Shown piece by piece: positions 5,964 through 7,165 of a stretch of DNA of 7,165 bases (the stretch's first letter is position 1; each line of letters starts with the position of its first letter). The DNA lies in assembly GCA_002405435.1 (NCBI GenBank), contig DHLU01000238.1, positions 6,742 to 13,906 of the forward strand, written 5' to 3'. The position numbers were made by a program, and so were the translations under genes. Source of the stretch: Flavobacteriales bacterium UBA4660. Lineage in GTDB: Bacteria > Bacteroidota > Bacteroidia > Flavobacteriales_D > Sanyastnellaceae. The notes below the pieces were generated by a model. That model searched no databases. It was not told where the DNA came from and saw nothing but the letters and a program-made list of their open reading frames with translations.

Positions 5964-6496
5964 ATACACTGCTTCTCCCCTACTGGCAACCCCTTGCAGC
6001 CGCCAAAGACCGTTTCCTGCTCGAACTGGATACGTGGCCGGCGGAAATAAGGCAGGCTGCTCCTGCCGGGGGTTGGTCTGCCCTGCAGGTGATGGAGCAC
6101 ATCATGACGGCCGAAGGCGGTACGCTCGCCTATATGAAGAAAAAAACATCAGGCGGATGGCAGGTACTGGAGACCACCGGTGAAGAAAACATCCGCAACA
6201 GCAGGGCTGTCAACGAAAGACTCATCAGCCCGGAACGCTACAGCGCACCTGCCACCCTGCCCGAACCATCCGGACAGCATCCCTATGAAGGCATGAAAAT
6301 GTTTTGGGCCGGTCAGCGTGCGGATGCAGAAAAATTCATCGGTACCCTCGCGCCCGAATTTTACGACCGCCTGGTATTCAGACAACCGGTCGCCGGATTG
6401 CTCAACCTTTACCAGACCCTCGAATTTATGCGTTACCACCTGGAGCACCACCTGCCGCAGTTGGAGCGCATCAAACAGACTTTCCCCGAGCCGTGA
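5960..6496 (+). CDS. DinB-like fold protein (putative metal-dependent enzyme)
   Basis: This 178-residue cytosolic protein is predicted to be a four-helix bundle of the DinB/YfiT superfamily. The expected metal ligands are present: H47 in WSALQVMEHI (39-48) and the C-terminal HxxxH pair H160/H164 in YHLEHHLPQLERI (159-171). In this superfamily a three-His site binds a divalent metal, and members include thiol transferases using bacillithiol or mycothiol as well as many of unknown function. Nothing here fixes the substrate. The start ATG at 5960 overlaps the elaA stop by four bases, and the stop at 6494-6496 overlaps the next gene's GTG. Translation is therefore probably coupled on both sides. 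DinB in the sense of DNA polymerase IV is unrelated. Confidence 0.8.
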   Translation: MNTLLLPYWQPLAAAKDRFLLELDTWPAEIRQAAPAGGWSALQVMEHIMTAEGGTLAYMKKKTSGGWQVLETTGEENIRNSRAVNERLISPERYSAPATLPEPSGQHPYEGMKMFWAGQRADAEKFIGTLAPEFYDRLVFRQPVAGLLNLYQTLEFMRYHLEHHLPQLERIKQTFPEP

Positions 6497-7165
6497 AATA
6501 CCGCATCGCCGACAGGTTTCACCGACTACACCTGGCACTCGCTTGCCTGGTGGCCTTCGTTACACCCCTGCACAAAAAATATGTACCCCTGCTGATCACC
6601 TTTTGGGGTGCTGCCGTTATCGTGCAGGGCCTCTCCTTTCGGCGTATTCACATTCCGAAGCACTGGCTACCCCTCCTCCTTTTTGCCGTACTCTATGCCA
6701 TGCTCGCCGTGAGTTGTTTTTCTACCGGCGACCTTCACGACGCGAAGAAGGAACTCGAATACAAACTCAGTTACATCGTATTTCCCCTGATCGGCGTGCT
6801 CATTGCGCCCATGCCCTCGCTCAAGGTGCGGCGTGTACTGTGGTGGTTTGTCTATGGCGGACTGTCTTTCACGGTGATTTCGCTGGCCTACGGGATCAAA
6901 CGAAGCCTCGCATTCAACGACTGGACCTACTGCACTTACGACCGCCTCGGCATGGAAATCTTTCACCCTACCTACGCCGCGGTATACCAGTGCTTTATTC
7001 TCGGCTTTCTGATGCTTGCCGCACGCGGAAACGAATTCCTGCTCGGCAAAAAATGGCTGCACTTCACCATGCTGTTCTTAATCCCCTATTACGTCAGACT
7101 GTTGTCATCAAAGGCAGGAGAAATCAGCCTGCTGCTCACGGTAGAGTGGTGTGCATGGAAGTGGG
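6493..7165 (+). CDS. O-antigen ligase/polymerase-like membrane protein, N-terminal part (cut by window end)
   Basis: The frame has no stop up to the window edge and gives 224 residues, about half of a typical family member. It begins at GTG 6493, overlapping the dinB-like stop as GTGA; no ATG is available until inside a membrane segment, so GTG is the best start. Hydrophobic segments lie near residues 12-25, 30-46, 58-76, 92-106, 114-134, 160-176, 190-204 and 211-219. Features of Bacteroidota O-antigen ligase (Wzy/WaaL-type) proteins are KLSYIVFPLIGVL (91-103), FHPTYAAVYQCF (157-168) and LLSSKAGEISLLL (203-215). Such inner-membrane proteins join or polymerise lipid-linked glycans with their active residues in a large periplasmic loop, which lies beyond this window. 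Ligase and polymerase cannot be told apart here. No glycan genes are adjacent within view. Confidence 0.72.
   Translation, partial: MKYRIADRFHRLHLALACLVAFVTPLHKKYVPLLITFWGAAVIVQGLSFRRIHIPKHWLPLLLFAVLYAMLAVSCFSTGDLHDAKKELEYKLSYIVFPLIGVLIAPMPSLKVRRVLWWFVYGGLSFTVISLAYGIKRSLAFNDWTYCTYDRLGMEIFHPTYAAVYQCFILGFLMLAARGNEFLLGKKWLHFTMLFLIPYYVRLLSSKAGEISLLLTVEWCAWKW

Noticed and set aside
6667..7062. 131-codon minus-strand frame
   Set aside because: It is antisense to the ligase-like gene, which has clear membrane segments and family motifs. It is a shadow frame; the same holds for 6149-6538 and 5193-5711.
1..7165. CRISPR array, tRNA, insertion sequence or defence system
   Set aside because: I saw no regularly spaced direct repeats, cloverleaf-forming sequence, transposase motifs, terminal inverted repeats or defence-related domains in either strand.

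Overview
The window looks like chromosomal DNA from a member of the Bacteroidota with fairly high GC content. Three things point there. Exact copies of the Bacteroidota -7 promoter element TAnnTTTG sit just before three start codons. Shine-Dalgarno sequences are almost absent. The first Walker A motif of the ABC-F protein begins ARNG rather than GRNG, a form I recall as common in Bacteroidota. A more precise placement (a Chitinophaga- or Sphingobacterium-like lineage is possible) is a guess.

Layout. Positions 1-69 are AT-rich with nothing recognisable. On the minus strand, 70-1344 encodes a secreted right-handed beta-helix protein of unknown function, followed by a 333-bp gap without a convincing gene. 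Next is a divergent pair with a link to phenylacetate metabolism: paaI, a hotdog thioesterase (minus, 1678-2100), and paaE, the flavin/2Fe-2S reductase of phenylacetyl-CoA epoxidase (plus, 2194-3285). They share a 93-bp promoter region that contains a 16-bp near-palindrome. paaE is convergent with a minus-strand unit made of a full-length Uup-type ABC-F ATPase (3515-5386) and an easily missed 33-residue, 42% lysine protein (3360-3461). That small gene has its own candidate promoter and a strong intrinsic terminator. Divergent from the ABC-F gene, a plus-strand cluster starts at 5520: an ElaA-type GNAT acetyltransferase, a DinB-fold protein, and the N-terminal part of an O-antigen ligase/polymerase-like membrane protein cut by the window end. 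The three genes overlap by exactly 4 bp (ATGA and GTGA), so they are probably co-transcribed and translationally coupled.

How the genes relate. PaaE supplies electrons to the PaaABC epoxidase and PaaI clears dead-end CoA thioesters, so these two plausibly serve one pathway, but no paaABCD genes are visible here. The other genes are housekeeping or of unrelated function. I see no CRISPR array, tRNA, rRNA, insertion sequence or defence system. The observations most worth a second look are the repeated TAnnTTTG-N4/5-ATG arrangement (probable leaderless mRNAs), the lysine-rich mini-protein, the palindrome upstream of paaI, and a terminator-like hairpin upstream of elaA.
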